64,000 nt of DNA from Mycolicibacter acidiphilus (GCF_018455725.1 NZ_JAHCLR010000007.1:85676-149675), one strand, 5' to 3'; shown: positions 12,049 through 23,963, counted from the first letter of the stretch. Numbers and translations are program-made. The notes: generated by a model not told the origin, from the sequence alone.

Positions 12049-12534
12049 TCACCCGGCTTGGTTTCCGGTTAACCCGCCGGAATCCCCGGGACCCTGCGGG
12101 GATCTGCAGCAGTACTGCAACCACAGCGCCGCGGTGAGCAGGGCCAGCGCACTCGCGGCGGCGACCACGGCGCCGCCGGTGTCCGCCGCGGCGACGTGCA
12201 GTTCGGCCCGTCGGGGCAACAGATAGGCCAGCACCGCGAGCCAGAAACCCAGCACCAGCGCACCCATCCAGGCCGACGCCTTGGCGATCGCCACACTGCG
12301 GGCCACCGTCAGCGGATGCAACCGTTCCGGCCCGGCGCCGATCTCGCCGTCGTCGATCTTGGTCCGCACGTACCAGGCCCAGCCCGCCTCCAGCACCGCC
12401 GCCACCAGCAGCGATATCCCGGTCCAGACGGTGATCGGCGGGAACCACCGGTACAGCAGGTCCACCAGCGGATAGCCCGCCACGGCGGCGACGACGGCCG
12501 CGGCGCCCACCTCCCGCTTGCGGGTCGGTCCCAT
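12049..12534 (-). CDS. DUF3180 membrane protein
   Basis: A 161-residue protein with four predicted membrane helices (about residues 12-28, 38-56, 85-105 and 122-142). It belongs to the DUF3180 family, always found downstream of folK in actinobacteria, and its function is unknown. The ATG at 12534 shares one base with the folK stop (TGATG), so translation is coupled. Counterpart of Rv3605c. Confidence 0.88.
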   Translation of the reverse strand: MGPTRKREVGAAAVVAAVAGYPLVDLLYRWFPPITVWTGISLLVAAVLEAGWAWYVRTKIDDGEIGAGPERLHPLTVARSVAIAKASAWMGALVLGFWLAVLAYLLPRRAELHVAAADTGGAVVAAASALALLTAALWLQYCCRSPQGPGDSGGLTGNQAG

Positions 12535-13082
12535 CAGCCCTCCCCGCGCCGGTGCAGGGCCCACTCGGTCAACCGCAGTTCGGTGCGGTCAGCGGGCTCC
12601 AGTTCGGCCAGCAGATCCGCCACCGGGCGCCGCTGCCCGCCGAGGGTCAGCCGGGCGTCGGGTTCGACGGCCAGCCACGGCACCAGCACGAACGTCCGCA
12701 GGTGCGCCAGCGGATGCGGCAGCGTCAGCCCGTTCTCCCGGGACAGCACTTCGGTCTCGCCGCCCCCGGAGTCGGAGTCGGTCCGGTAGCAACTGATCAC
12801 GTCGACGTCCAGCGTGCGCGGACCCCACCGCTCGCCGCGCACCCGGTCCGCGGCCCGCTCCAGTTCCTGCGCCCGGACCAGCCAGTCCCGCCCGCGGCAG
12901 GCCGGGTCGTCGACGAGCAGCACCGCGTTGAGGAACCGGCCCTGGTCGACGCCGCCCCACGCTTCGCTCTCGTACACCCCCGACACCGCGCGCACCGCCG
13001 CGCCGAGGCCGTCGACCGCGGACTGCAGTCGTGCCAGCCGGTCGCCCAGGTTGGACCCGATGCCCAGCACGGCCCGGGTCAC
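12534..13082 (-). CDS. folK: FolK, HPPK
   Basis: A 182-residue 6-hydroxymethyl-7,8-dihydropterin pyrophosphokinase, which activates the pterin with ATP before condensation with p-aminobenzoate. The signature GIGSNLGDR is at residues 7-15, and the catalytic RWGPRTLDVDVI near residue 85 holds the two magnesium-binding aspartates. Start is GTG 13082, 13 bases after the folB stop. The insertion TDSDSGGGE after the catalytic motif is low-complexity. Fourth enzyme of the folE-folP1-folB-folK block. Confidence 0.96.
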   Translation of the reverse strand: MTRAVLGIGSNLGDRLARLQSAVDGLGAAVRAVSGVYESEAWGGVDQGRFLNAVLLVDDPACRGRDWLVRAQELERAADRVRGERWGPRTLDVDVISCYRTDSDSGGGETEVLSRENGLTLPHPLAHLRTFVLVPWLAVEPDARLTLGGQRRPVADLLAELEPADRTELRLTEWALHRRGEG

Positions 13083-13095
13083 GGTTCGGTGCCCG

Positions 13096-13497
13096 TCATG
13101 TCGCCGCCCCGGCGGGGATCACCGCACCCCGGCGGTCGGCGCGCGACCGCCGGGCCACCACCGCCACGTCGGCGAAGGTCAGCGGGATCGGCGCGTGCGG
13201 CTTGTGCACGGTCACCTCGACCGCCTGAACCCGCGTGTCGGTCAACACGTCATCGGCGATCTCGGCGGCCACCGTCTCGATGAGATCCCGCGCCGGTCCG
13301 GCCACGACGGCCGCCGCGCGCTGCGCCAGCACCCCGTAGTCGTAGGTGTCCGCCAGCGCGTCGCTGGCGGCCGCGGCGGCCAGATCCATCCAGACGGTGA
13401 TGTCGATGATGAAATCCTGGCCGTCGGCGCGCTCATGGTCGAAGACCCCATGGTTGCCGCGAACCTTCAAGCCGCGCAATTCGATTCGGTCAGTCAT
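13096..13497 (-). CDS. folB: FolB, dihydroneopterin aldolase
   Basis: A 133-residue tunnel-fold enzyme that converts dihydroneopterin to hydroxymethyl-dihydropterin and glycolaldehyde. Conserved features are the N-terminal [20 protein letters not shown], a catalytic lysine in VHKPHAPIP, and the substrate-anchoring glutamate in LIETVA. ATG 13497 gives the same length as M. tuberculosis FolB and overlaps the end of folP1 by eight bases. Confidence 0.96.
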   Translation of the reverse strand: MTDRIELRGLKVRGNHGVFDHERADGQDFIIDITVWMDLAAAAASDALADTYDYGVLAQRAAAVVAGPARDLIETVAAEIADDVLTDTRVQAVEVTVHKPHAPIPLTFADVAVVARRSRADRRGAVIPAGAAT

Positions 13498-14326
13498 CGC
13501 CGACACCCCCTTCACTCCAGGCCTGCATCACTTTCAGCGCGTCGGCGGAGGCCCGCACGTCGTGCACCCGCACACCCCAGGCGCCGTGCAGGCCGGCCAG
13601 CGCCGAGATCACCGCGGTCGCCGTCTCACGTTCGCCGGGCGGGCGCACCGCGCCGTCGGCCCCGGCCAGCAGGGCGCCGAGGAACCGTTTGCGCGACGCC
13701 CCGACCAGCACCGGTATCCCGGTCTGCACCAGCTGCGGCAACCCGTGCAGCAGCGCCCAATTGTGTTGCGCCGTCTTGGCGAACCCCAGCCCGGGATCGA
13801 TGATCAGGTTCGCCGGGTCGACGCCGGCCGCCACTGCCCGGTCGACGCCGGCGAGCAACTCGGTGCGGACCTCGGCGGTGACGTCGCGGTACGGCGGCAC
13901 CGAGTGCGGCTGGGCGGGATCCACCGGCCGCCAGTGCATCAGCACCCAGCGGGCGCCGGTCTCGGCCACCAGCGGTGCCATCGCCGGGTCTGCCTGCCCA
14001 CCGGAGACGTCGTTGACGATCCCGGCGCCGCACTCCAGCGCCGCCCGTGCGACGGCGGCGTTCATCGTGTCGACGCTGACCGCGATGCCCTGCTCGGCAA
14101 GCTGTTTCACCACCGGGGCGACCCGCTCGGCTTCCGCCCGGGGATCGACCCGCACCGCACCGGGCCGAGTGGACTCACCGCCGACGTCGATGATCGACGC
14201 ACCCTGGGCGGCCAGTGCCACGCCGTGTTCGACGGCGCGGTCCACGTTGAGGAAACGCCCGCCGTCGGAGAACGAGTCCGCGGTGACGTTGACCACCCCG
14301 ATGATCTGCACGCGTATCGAGTTCAC
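13490..14326 (-). CDS. folP1: FolP1, dihydropteroate synthase
   Basis: A 278-residue TIM-barrel enzyme that joins hydroxymethyl-dihydropterin pyrophosphate to p-aminobenzoate; it is the sulfonamide target. Signatures are [14 protein letters not shown] near the N-terminus, [11 protein letters not shown] near residue 48 and the pterin-site GASRKRFLG near 215. Although the frame is open further upstream, GTG 14326 overlaps the folE stop (GTGA) and fits the family N-terminus. Confidence 0.96.
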   Translation of the reverse strand: MNSIRVQIIGVVNVTADSFSDGGRFLNVDRAVEHGVALAAQGASIIDVGGESTRPGAVRVDPRAEAERVAPVVKQLAEQGIAVSVDTMNAAVARAALECGAGIVNDVSGGQADPAMAPLVAETGARWVLMHWRPVDPAQPHSVPPYRDVTAEVRTELLAGVDRAVAAGVDPANLIIDPGLGFAKTAQHNWALLHGLPQLVQTGIPVLVGASRKRFLGALLAGADGAVRPPGERETATAVISALAGLHGAWGVRVHDVRASADALKVMQAWSEGGVGDD

Positions 14327-14903
14327 TTGCGCAGGATGAGTTCCAGCGCCTCGGCGCGAGACGCGCTGTCGGTCTTGAACTGGCCGCGCACCGCCGAGGT
14401 GGTGGTGACCGCGCCCGGTTTGCGCACCCCGCGCATCGCCATGCACAGATGCTCGGCCTCGATCACGACGATCACGCCGCGCGGATCGAGTTTGCGCATC
14501 AGCGCGTCGGCCACCTGACCGGTGAGCCGCTCCTGCACCTGGGGGCGCTTGGCGTACAGGTCCACCACCCGGGCCAGTTTGGACAGGCCGGTGATCCGAC
14601 CGTCGTCGCCGGGGATGTAGCCGACGTGCGCGACCCCGTGGAACGCCACCAGGTGGTGTTCGCAGGTCGAGTACATCGGGATCTCCTTGACCAGCACCAT
14701 CTCCTCGTGGTGTTCGTCGAAGGTGGTCTCCAGCACGGTGTCCGGGTCGGTGTAGAGCCCGGCGAACATCTCCTGATAGGCCCGAGCCACCCGCGCCGGC
14801 GTCTCCAGCAGGCCGTGCCGGTTCGGGTCCTCGCCCACCGCGTACAGCAGTTCCCGCACCGCCGCCTCGGCGCGCGCCTGGTCGAAGACCGGCGGTTGCG
14901 CTG

Positions 14904-14907
<4 letters not shown>
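14323..14907 (-). CDS. folE: FolE, GTP cyclohydrolase I
   Basis: A 194-residue enzyme catalysing the first step of folate synthesis, GTP to dihydroneopterin triphosphate. The zinc ligands are visible in YSTCEHHLV (Cys, His) and [10 protein letters not shown] (Cys). The C-terminal [14 protein letters not shown] is typical. ATG 14907 overlaps the ftsH stop (ATGA), placing the folate genes directly behind ftsH. Confidence 0.97.
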
Positions 14908-17261
<2,354 letters not shown>

Positions 17262-17390
17262 CAAGCATCGGCCGGTGCCGGCCACATCCTTCCAGTACAG
17301 GCAGCTGGGCATGTTCAGGCTACCGTCCCCGGTTCCGGGCGGTCCGGTGAAGCCGTCGCGGGGATCGGTTCCCTGTGCTTTGGTGGGACG

Positions 17391-18353
17391 GTGCCCAACA
17401 CCACCCAGCGACTCGTCGACACCAACGGCGTGACCCTGCGGGTCACCGAGGCCGGTAACCGGGGCAATCCGGTGGTGCTGCTGGCGCACGGCTTCCCCGA
17501 ACTGGCCTACTCGTGGCGGCACCAGATTCCGGCGCTGGCCGACGCCGGGTTCCACGTGCTCGCCCCCGACCAGCGCGGTTACGGCGGGTCGTCGCGACCT
17601 GCGGAGATCGCCGCGTACGACATGGCGGCGCTCACCGGCGACCTGGTCGGCCTGCTCGACGACGTCGACGCGCGGCGCGCGGTCTGGATCGGCCACGACT
17701 GGGGCGCGCCGGTGGTGTGGAACGCCGCGCAACTGCACCCGGACCGGGTGGCGGGGGTGGTCGGGCTCAGCGTCCCGCCGGTGCCCCGCCCGCAGGTGCC
17801 GCCGACGGTCGCGTTCCGCAACATCTTCGGCGAGCACTTCTTCTACATGCTGTATTTCCAGGAGCCCGGCGTCGCCGACGCCGAACTGGCCGCCGACCCG
17901 GCCCGCACAATGCGCCGGATGATGGGCGGGCTGCGTCCCCCCGACCCCGAGCAGGGCGCCCGAATGGCCGCCCCCGGACCGGCGGGCTTCATCGAGCGGC
18001 TGCCCGAACCCGACGCGCTGCCGGACTGGATCAGTCCCGAGGAGCTGGACCACTACATCGCCGAGTTCACCCGCACCGGGTTCACCGGCGGCCTGAACTG
18101 GTACCGCAACCTGGACCGCAACTGGGAGATCCTGGCGCACCCCGTCGCGGCCACCATCGACGTCCCCGCGCTGTTCATCGGCGGCACCGCCGACCCGGTG
18201 CTGGGGTTCACCCGTCGGGACCGGGCTCGGGAGTTGGCCGTCGGGCCGTACCGGGAGGTGATGCTCGACGGCGCCGGGCACTGGTTGCAGCAGGAGCGGC
18301 CCGACGAGGTCAATGCGGCCCTGCTGGAGTTCCTGTCCGGAGTGGCGCTGTGA
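17391..18353 (+). CDS. ephA: EphA, epoxide hydrolase
   Basis: A 320-residue alpha/beta hydrolase of the epoxide hydrolase family. The oxyanion motif HGFPE is near residue 30, the nucleophile aspartate is in [10 protein letters not shown] near residue 102, epoxide-orienting tyrosines lie in the cap ([11 protein letters not shown]), the acid aspartate is in GTADPVL and the histidine in GAGHWLQQE. The substrate is not known; Rv3617 is the counterpart. GTG 17391 is the start closest to the conserved N-terminus. Divergent from ftsH across 129 bases and overlapping the next gene (GTGA). Confidence 0.93.
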   Translation: MPNTTQRLVDTNGVTLRVTEAGNRGNPVVLLAHGFPELAYSWRHQIPALADAGFHVLAPDQRGYGGSSRPAEIAAYDMAALTGDLVGLLDDVDARRAVWIGHDWGAPVVWNAAQLHPDRVAGVVGLSVPPVPRPQVPPTVAFRNIFGEHFFYMLYFQEPGVADAELAADPARTMRRMMGGLRPPDPEQGARMAAPGPAGFIERLPEPDALPDWISPEELDHYIAEFTRTGFTGGLNWYRNLDRNWEILAHPVAATIDVPALFIGGTADPVLGFTRRDRARELAVGPYREVMLDGAGHWLQQERPDEVNAALLEFLSGVAL

Positions 18354-19528
18354 CCGCGCCGCTGCGCTTCGGGGTGTTCATCACGCCGTTCCACGCCCTG
18401 GGCCAATCCCCCACGGTCGCCCTCGAATACGACCTGGACCGGGTGGTGGCGCTGGACCGGCTCGGTTTCGACGAGGCCTGGTTCGGCGAACACCATTCCG
18501 GTGGCTATGAGCTGATCGCCTGTCCGGAGGTGTTCATCGCGACGGCCGCCGAACGCACCCGGCACATCCGGCTGGGCACCGGCGTCGTCTCGCTGCCGTA
18601 TCACCACCCGCTGATGGTGGCCGACCGCTGGGTGCTGCTCGATCATCTGACCCGCGGCCGGGTGATGTTCGGTGCCGGCCCGGGGGCGCTGCCCACCGAC
18701 GCCTACATGATGGGGATCGACCCGGTGGACCAGCGCCGGATGATGCAGGAGTCGCTTGAGGCGATCCTGGCGCTGTTTCGCGCCGAGCCCGGCGAGCGGA
18801 TCACCCGGGAGACGGACTGGTTCACGCTGCGCGACGCCGCGCTGCACATCCGGCCCTACAGCTGGCCGCACCCGGAGATCTCGACCGCGGCGATGATCTC
18901 CCCGTCCGGGCCGCGCCTGGCCGGCACGCTCGGCACGTCGCTGCTGTCGCTGTCGATGTCGGTACCGGGCGGTTACGCCGCACTGGAGAACGCCTGGGAG
19001 GTGGTGCGCGAGCAGTCCGCGAAATCCGGTCGCGGCGAACCGGATCGGGCGAACTGGCGGGTGCTGAGCATCATGCACCTCGCCGACAGCCGCGAGCAGG
19101 CCATCGAGGACTGCACCTACGGGCTGCAGGACTTCGCGAACTACTTCGGCGCGGCCGGTTTCGTGCCGCTGTCCAACACGGTCGAGGAGGCGGCGCAGTC
19201 ACCGCGGGAGTTCGTCGAGGCGTACGCGGCAGCCGGCAACTGCTGCATCGGCACCCCCAACGACGCGATCGCCCACATCACCGATCTGCTTGAGCGCTCC
19301 GGCGGGTTCGGCACGCTGCTGCTGCTCGGCCACGACTGGGCCTCCCCGGAGGCCACCTACCGCAGCTACGAGTTGTTGGCGCGCAAGGTGATTCCGCACT
19401 TCAAGGGTCAACTCACGGCCGCTCGGGAGTCCCACGAGTGGGCGAAAGGCATGCGCGATCAGCTGTTCGGGCGGGTGGGTGAGGCGATCCGCGGCGCGGT
19501 CACCGAGCACGCCGGCGAGGCCCGGTAG
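18350..19528 (+). CDS. Luciferase-like (LLM class) flavin monooxygenase
   Basis: A 392-residue TIM-barrel flavin oxidoreductase of the bacterial luciferase superfamily (Rv3618 counterpart). The N-terminus ([12 protein letters not shown]), DEAWFGEHH near residue 44, and [14 protein letters not shown] near 78 are the usual landmarks of the FMN-binding barrel. The substrate is unknown; the family uses reduced FMN, or F420 in some actinobacterial branches. The GTG start overlaps the ephA stop, and an alcohol dehydrogenase starts immediately after its stop, suggesting a three-gene oxidative pathway (monooxygenation, epoxide opening, alcohol oxidation). Confidence 0.88.
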   Translation: MTAPLRFGVFITPFHALGQSPTVALEYDLDRVVALDRLGFDEAWFGEHHSGGYELIACPEVFIATAAERTRHIRLGTGVVSLPYHHPLMVADRWVLLDHLTRGRVMFGAGPGALPTDAYMMGIDPVDQRRMMQESLEAILALFRAEPGERITRETDWFTLRDAALHIRPYSWPHPEISTAAMISPSGPRLAGTLGTSLLSLSMSVPGGYAALENAWEVVREQSAKSGRGEPDRANWRVLSIMHLADSREQAIEDCTYGLQDFANYFGAAGFVPLSNTVEEAAQSPREFVEAYAAAGNCCIGTPNDAIAHITDLLERSGGFGTLLLLGHDWASPEATYRSYELLARKVIPHFKGQLTAARESHEWAKGMRDQLFGRVGEAIRGAVTEHAGEAR

Positions 19529-20545
19529 ATGCGGGCGGCGGTGCTGCGCGACGGGCGGATGGTCTACCGCGACGACGTGCCCGACCCGGTTCCGGGGCCC
19601 GGCCAGGTGCTGGTGGCGGTGACGGCGTGCGGGATCTGCGGGTCGGATCTGCATTTCGCCGCGCACGGCGATCAGATGCTGGCGGCGACGAAAGCGATGC
19701 AGGGTGCACCGTCGGCGGGCGCCTCGATCGACCTGGGCGCCGACATCTTCATGGGTCACGAGTTCAGCGCCCGGGTGCTGGAAGCCGGCCCGGGCACCGA
19801 GACCTTCCCGCCCGGCACGCCGGTCACCTCGATCCCGGTGCTGCTGGCGGCCAACGGCATCGAGCCGATCGTCTACTCCAACACCACACTGGGCGGTTAC
19901 GCCGAGAAGATGCTGCTGTCCGCACCGCTGCTGCTGGCGATTCCGAACGGCCTGGACCCGCGGCACGCCGCGCTGACCGAGCCGATGGCGGTGGGACTGC
20001 ACGCGGTCAACAAGTCCGGGGTGGTGCCGGGCGAGACGGCGCTGGTGCTGGGCTGCGGTCCGATCGGTGTCGCGATCATCGCGGCCCTGCGCGACGCCGG
20101 GGTGAACGACGTTGTGGCCACGGATTATTCGTCGGCGCGACGTACTCTCGCGACGACGATGGGCGCCCACCGGGTGCTCGACCCGGCCGACGGTTCCCCG
20201 TTCGACACGGTGACGCCGAAGGTGGTCTTCGATGCCGTCGGGGTGCCGGGGATCATCGACGACGTGCTGCGCCGGGCGCCGGTCGGCACCCGCCTGGTCG
20301 TCGCCGGGGTCTGCATGGAACCCGACACCGTGCACCCGTTCTTCGGGATCGCCAAGGAGATGAGCGTGCAGTTCGTCTTCGCCTACACCCCGGATGAGTT
20401 CGCGGCGTCGCTGCGGGCGATCGCCGAGGGGCGGATCGATGTGGCGCCACTGATCACCGGCGAGGTCGGACTGGACGGGGTGGGAGCGGCGTTCGCGGAC
20501 CTGACCGACCCGGATCGGCACTGCAAGATTCTGGTGACGCCGTAG
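19529..20545 (+). CDS. Zinc-type alcohol dehydrogenase (MDR family)
   Basis: A 338-residue medium-chain dehydrogenase. The catalytic zinc ligands are recognisable: Cys in CGICGSDLH near residue 36, and His-Glu in GHEFSARV near 74. The coenzyme-binding GCGPIGVAII is near residue 172, followed by an aspartate in ATDYSS, which favours NAD over NADP. The four-cysteine structural zinc lobe usual in this family is not seen between residues 85 and 125. The ATG abuts the stop of the preceding monooxygenase. Substrate unknown. Confidence 0.85.
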   Translation: MRAAVLRDGRMVYRDDVPDPVPGPGQVLVAVTACGICGSDLHFAAHGDQMLAATKAMQGAPSAGASIDLGADIFMGHEFSARVLEAGPGTETFPPGTPVTSIPVLLAANGIEPIVYSNTTLGGYAEKMLLSAPLLLAIPNGLDPRHAALTEPMAVGLHAVNKSGVVPGETALVLGCGPIGVAIIAALRDAGVNDVVATDYSSARRTLATTMGAHRVLDPADGSPFDTVTPKVVFDAVGVPGIIDDVLRRAPVGTRLVVAGVCMEPDTVHPFFGIAKEMSVQFVFAYTPDEFAASLRAIAEGRIDVAPLITGEVGLDGVGAAFADLTDPDRHCKILVTP

Positions 20546-20647
20546 GTCGACGAAACCGAACCCCGAGCCTGGTTCGCGGCGACATCCCTACGAAGTTATG
20601 GGCATCGAGTCCGTCGCACGCCCGCTGGATAAATCACGGCGAACGGA

Positions 20648-20653
20648 TAGGCT
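20648..20653 (+). promoter_or_regulatory. -10 element of the DUF433 gene (leaderless)
   Basis: TAGGCT followed by six bases and then ATG 20660. No Shine-Dalgarno is visible. Confidence 0.4.
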
Positions 20654-20659
20654 TGTGAT

Positions 20660-20893
20660 ATGTCGCGTCTTGACCGGATTACCTCCGACTCGGCTATCTG
20701 CCATGGGCAGCCTGTCATCCGCGGACTGCGATACCCCGTCACCGACCTCCTCGACCTACTCGCGTCGGGGATGACCATCGACGACGTCCTGGGTGATTAC
20801 CCCGACCTCGAAAAGGAAGACCTTCTCGCCGCGCTGGAGTTTGGTGCACTAGCGGCCGGTCACCGCATGGTTCTACCCTTCGACGCGGCCTAG
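20660..20893 (+). CDS. DUF433 antitoxin-like protein
   Basis: A 77-residue protein of the DUF433 family, a small winged-helix protein that acts as antitoxin to PIN-like DUF5615 toxins. Typical phrases are ICHGQPVIRGLRYPV and DDVLGDYPDLEKEDLLAALEFGA. It is intact. The toxin reading frame starts 14 bases after its stop. Flanking genes are chromosomal housekeeping genes, so this two-gene module is an accessory insertion relative to M. tuberculosis. Confidence 0.85.
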   Translation: MSRLDRITSDSAICHGQPVIRGLRYPVTDLLDLLASGMTIDDVLGDYPDLEKEDLLAALEFGALAAGHRMVLPFDAA

Positions 20894-20907
20894 CCGCCGA
20901 CCACCGC

Positions 20908-21275
20908 GTGAAGTTCCTCATTGATGCGCAACTGCCTGCAACGCTTGCGCACGTGTTGCAGAGCAAAGGTCACGACGCGATACACGTTTCACACTGCCCG
21001 CCGGGAACAGCACACCCGATCTGGAAATTGCCCGAGTCGCGGATGCCGAGGGCCGCGTCGTCGTCACCAAAGACCGGGACTTCAGGGAAAGTCATTTGCT
21101 CGCCAGGACACCCCAGGCGCTACTCATCGTGACGACAGGGAACATCACCAACCATGAACTGATGGCTTTGTTCCGGAAACATCTCGACGCCATCACCGAC
21201 TTCCTCGGCCGGGCCGCGCTTGTCGAACTGTCACACGATCGTTTGATCGCGCATTCCCGAGAACAACCTGGATAG
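20908..21275 (+). pseudogene. DUF5615 PIN-like toxin, frameshifted
   Basis: The first 32 codons from GTG 20908 read KFLIDAQLPATLAHVLQSKG and on to HVSHCPPG; the frame then drifts into nonsense. From base 21003, one frame back, the sequence continues the same domain without a gap: GNSTPDLEIARVADAEGR, then VVVTKDRDFRESH, ending REQPG with TAG at 21273-21275. One missing G in the GGG at 21003-21005 would restore a toxin of about 122 residues with the conserved acidic residues (DAQ, TKDRDF). No slippery heptamer suggests programmed frameshifting. Either a real inactivation or a sequencing error; the DUF433 partner is intact. Confidence 0.8.
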
Positions 21276-21322
21276 CCACCCGGCAGCTAGACCACCACGG
21301 TGGCCGTAACCGAACAGTCGGG

Positions 21323-22207
21323 TCAGTTGCGGTCTCCCAGCTTCAAATCTCCTGCCGCAGCTGGGAAACCACCGGCCGCCACCACCTGCGCCGACCACGG
21401 ACCGACCAGCCGGACCAGTTCGTCCAGGTCGGCACCGAGGTTGGCGACGATCGCCGCGCACCCGTCGTCGGTGGCCGCCTCGATCGCCTTCCTGGCCTCC
21501 CGGCCGGCATCGGTGATGGCACCGTCGCGGATGAAACCCCGTGCGGCGAGCCGCTCGTCGCCGGCGTCCAGGTCGTCGTCGCTCCAGGCCCGGGTGCGGA
21601 TGTAGCTGCGCGGGGGCAGCCCCTCGAACAGTTCGGTGAGCAGCCCGATCTCCACGCCGTCGAATCCGGCAGCGGTCCAAGCGTTTACGTGCACGTCGCC
21701 GCGGTATTCGCGTAGCCGGTCGGCCAGCCGCCACGCATCCGACAGCGCCTCACCGGTCAGCCCCTGCGCGACGACCCCGGCGAACAACGGCTTACCCGCG
21801 AGCACCAGGCCGTCGACTGCGCGGCGCAGCAACTCCACGGCCCGATCCAGACCGTCGGGCGCGGCACCGAGCACCCGCTCCAGCGCCGCCACCGCCCCGT
21901 CGGCCCGCACCCGGCAGATCGCTCGAGCGTCGGTCAGCCCCCAGCCGTGGGTGACCGCCGGCACCACCACCGCCGGGTTGAACACCGCGAACGCCGCCGC
22001 GATCACCTCGCCGGGCACCTGGCCCATCAGCGACCCGCGGCTGCAGAAATACGCCGCGCCGTCGGGCATCTCGACCGCGCCCGCCTTGCCGGGGCTGCCC
22101 CCGAATCCGAGTGCGGCGTACCCGCGGTGACATTCCGGGGCGAAGTACACCTGGCCGGCGAAGGGTTCGATTGCGGTTGCCAATGCTTTCGCGGGTGTGA
22201 CGGTCAT
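21323..22207 (-). CDS. SCO6745-family protein
   Basis: A 294-residue cytoplasmic protein of the SCO6745/helix-turn-helix-related family common in actinobacteria, with no known function. It begins TPAKALATAIEPFAGQVYFAPE, matching the family start, so I chose ATG 22207 over upstream starts that would run into lpqG. The C-terminal part (about residues 225-285) reads like a small winged-helix fold (GDERLAARGFIRDGAITDAGREA). Divergent from lpqG across 37 bases, so the two share a promoter region. Confidence 0.75.
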   Translation of the reverse strand: MTVTPAKALATAIEPFAGQVYFAPECHRGYAALGFGGSPGKAGAVEMPDGAAYFCSRGSLMGQVPGEVIAAAFAVFNPAVVVPAVTHGWGLTDARAICRVRADGAVAALERVLGAAPDGLDRAVELLRRAVDGLVLAGKPLFAGVVAQGLTGEALSDAWRLADRLREYRGDVHVNAWTAAGFDGVEIGLLTELFEGLPPRSYIRTRAWSDDDLDAGDERLAARGFIRDGAITDAGREARKAIEAATDDGCAAIVANLGADLDELVRLVGPWSAQVVAAGGFPAAAGDLKLGDRN

Positions 22208-22231
22208 CGGCTCAGTCTGCCGCATCTCCGC

Positions 22232-22237
22232 TAGGGT
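22232..22237 (+). promoter_or_regulatory. -10 element of lpqG (leaderless)
   Basis: TAGGGT followed by seven bases and then ATG 22245. No Shine-Dalgarno is present. Confidence 0.4.
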
Positions 22238-22244
22238 TCGAAGC

Positions 22245-22997
22245 ATGGCGTCTGCACGCAATTTCCGGATGGCTCTCCGCTGGTCGACGATGCTCGCCGC
22301 GACCGGTCTGGCGGTCGTCGCCATCGCCGGCTGCGACGCCCCGCCGGCCGGGCCGGAGCAGCCGCGGCAGGTGACCGTCGTCGGCTCCGGTGAGGTTCAG
22401 GGCGTGCCGGACACGCTGACCACGGAGGCGGGCATCGAGTTCGTCGCCAGTGACGTCACCGCCGCGATGAACCAGACCAGCGAGCGGCTCCAGGCGGTGA
22501 TCGACGCGCTGCTGGACGCCGGCGTGGACCGCAAGGACATCAGCACCACCCAGGTCAGCCTGCAACCGCAGTACGGCAGCCCGGAAATCGCCGGCGGGGC
22601 CCCGGCCATCACCGGCTACCGGGCCGGCAACACGATCCGTGTGAAGGTCGAACCGGCGTCCGCCTCCCAGGTGCTGACGGTGATCGCCCGGGTCGGCGGC
22701 GACGCGACCCGGATCAGCGGGGTGAGCTACTCGATCGAGGACGATTCGCAACTCGTTCACGACGCGCGGGAGCGCGCGTTCAACGACGCCCGGGACCGCG
22801 CCGAGCAGTACGCGCAGCTGTCCGGGCTGCACCTGGGCCGGGTCATCTCGATCTCCGAGGTGTCCGGCGGCAGCGCCCCGCAGCCGGTGTCGGTGGGCAC
22901 GCCGGCGCCGCGGGCCGCGATGGCCGCCCCGGTGCCGGTGGAGCCGGGCCAGCAGACCGTGAGCTTCTCGGTGACCGCGGTCTGGGAGCTGAACTGA
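22245..22997 (+). CDS. lpqG: LpqG, SIMPL-domain lipoprotein
   Basis: A 250-residue exported lipoprotein. The signal peptide ends in a lipobox (IAGC, Cys about residue 29), and the rest is a SIMPL/DUF541 domain starting VTVVGSGEVQGVPDTL. The family is found in the envelope and includes BP26 of Brucella, which forms channel-like oligomers; no enzymatic role is known. Counterpart of Rv3623. A Pro/Ala-rich stretch lies between the last two strands (about residues 210-232). Confidence 0.9.
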   Translation: MASARNFRMALRWSTMLAATGLAVVAIAGCDAPPAGPEQPRQVTVVGSGEVQGVPDTLTTEAGIEFVASDVTAAMNQTSERLQAVIDALLDAGVDRKDISTTQVSLQPQYGSPEIAGGAPAITGYRAGNTIRVKVEPASASQVLTVIARVGGDATRISGVSYSIEDDSQLVHDARERAFNDARDRAEQYAQLSGLHLGRVISISEVSGGSAPQPVSVGTPAPRAAMAAPVPVEPGQQTVSFSVTAVWELN

Positions 22998-23023
22998 CGA
23001 CGCCGCTGGACGGCAGCACGTTC

Positions 23024-23329
23024 GTGTCGGTGCGGGTCGACGGCCCGCCGATTCCAGGTGGCGGTCCACTGGAGGTCGGATTCGCCGACGGGAAGATCAG
23101 CGCCTACGCGGGGTGCAACCGGATGTTCGGCCCGGTCGATTCCGCGGACGGCAGGCTGACCTGCACCCGGCTGGCGTCGACCATGATGGCCTGCCCGCCG
23201 CCGCTGGACGGTGCCGACGACTGGGTGACAACGCTGTTCGCGGCACGTCCCCGGTGGGCGCTGGCCGGCGACACCCTGACGCTGAGTACCGACACCGCGT
23301 CGGTGACCCTGCAGGCGAAGCCTGACTAG
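23024..23329 (+). CDS. META-domain protein
   Basis: A 101-residue HslJ/META-type domain: [12 protein letters not shown], then a loop and [13 protein letters not shown], the typical second conserved block. The first conserved strand seems to begin earlier ([13 protein letters not shown]), but no ATG, GTG or TTG lies in frame between here and the middle of lpqG; only CTG codons at 22994 and 23006 exist, the first overlapping the lpqG stop. So the true start may be a CTG coupled to lpqG. Its 3' end shares the CTAG with the convergent hpt stop. Function unknown; probably envelope-related through lpqG. Confidence 0.75.
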   Translation: MSVRVDGPPIPGGGPLEVGFADGKISAYAGCNRMFGPVDSADGRLTCTRLASTMMACPPPLDGADDWVTTLFAARPRWALAGDTLTLSTDTASVTLQAKPD

Positions 23330-23928
23330 TCCTGGTACACCCGCGGGTCCAGCGTGCCGATGTAGGGCAGGTCGCGGTACCGCTCGATGTAGTCCAGCCC
23401 GTAGCCGACCACGAACTCGTTGGCGATGTCGAACCCGACGTAGGCGATGTCGACGTCGGCGCAGGCCGCGTCCGGCTTGCGCAGCAGCGTGCATACCCGC
23501 AGCGAGCGCGGCCGCCGGGCGGCCAGGTTGCGCAGCAGCCAGGACAGCGTCAGGCCGGAGTCGACGACGTCCTCCACGATCAGCACGTCGCGGTCGCTGA
23601 TGTCGCGGTCCAGGTCCTTGAGGATGCGCACCACCCCCGACGACGACGTCGACGACCCGTAGGAGCTGACCGCCATGAACTCGAACTGGGTCGGCAGCGG
23701 GATCGCCCGGGCCAGGTCGGTGACGAACAGCACCGCCCCTTTGAGCACGGTGATCAGCAGCAGATCCCCGGCCTCGTCGTCGGCGCGGCCGTCGGCGTAG
23801 TCGGCGGCGATCTGCGCGCCCAGTTCCGCGGTGCGAGCGCGGATCTGCTCCTCACTCAGCAGTACCGAATTGATGTCGCCCGCATACAGCTCCGGCGTTT
23901 GCCCCGGCGAGATCGCAGCCACCTGCAC
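23326..23928 (-). CDS. hpt: Hypoxanthine-guanine phosphoribosyltransferase
   Basis: A 200-residue purine-salvage enzyme converting hypoxanthine and guanine to IMP and GMP with PRPP. The PRPP-binding motif [14 protein letters not shown] is near residue 117, the SSYG motif of the flexible loop lies near 90, and [17 protein letters not shown] binds the base. GTG 23928 or 23922 are both possible starts; the upstream ATG at 23938 is out of frame. Located next to tilS, an arrangement conserved from Bacillus to actinobacteria. Confidence 0.95.
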   Translation of the reverse strand: MQVAAISPGQTPELYAGDINSVLLSEEQIRARTAELGAQIAADYADGRADDEAGDLLLITVLKGAVLFVTDLARAIPLPTQFEFMAVSSYGSSTSSSGVVRILKDLDRDISDRDVLIVEDVVDSGLTLSWLLRNLAARRPRSLRVCTLLRKPDAACADVDIAYVGFDIANEFVVGYGLDYIERYRDLPYIGTLDPRVYQD

Positions 23929-23963
23929 AGCGTGCCATGCACAGCGTCGACAGCCAACTTGAT

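Noticed and set aside
17270-17283. GGCCGG-TG-CCGGCC palindrome before ftsH
   Set aside because: The two-base spacer does not make a good RNA hairpin and the motif is likely by chance at this G+C content.
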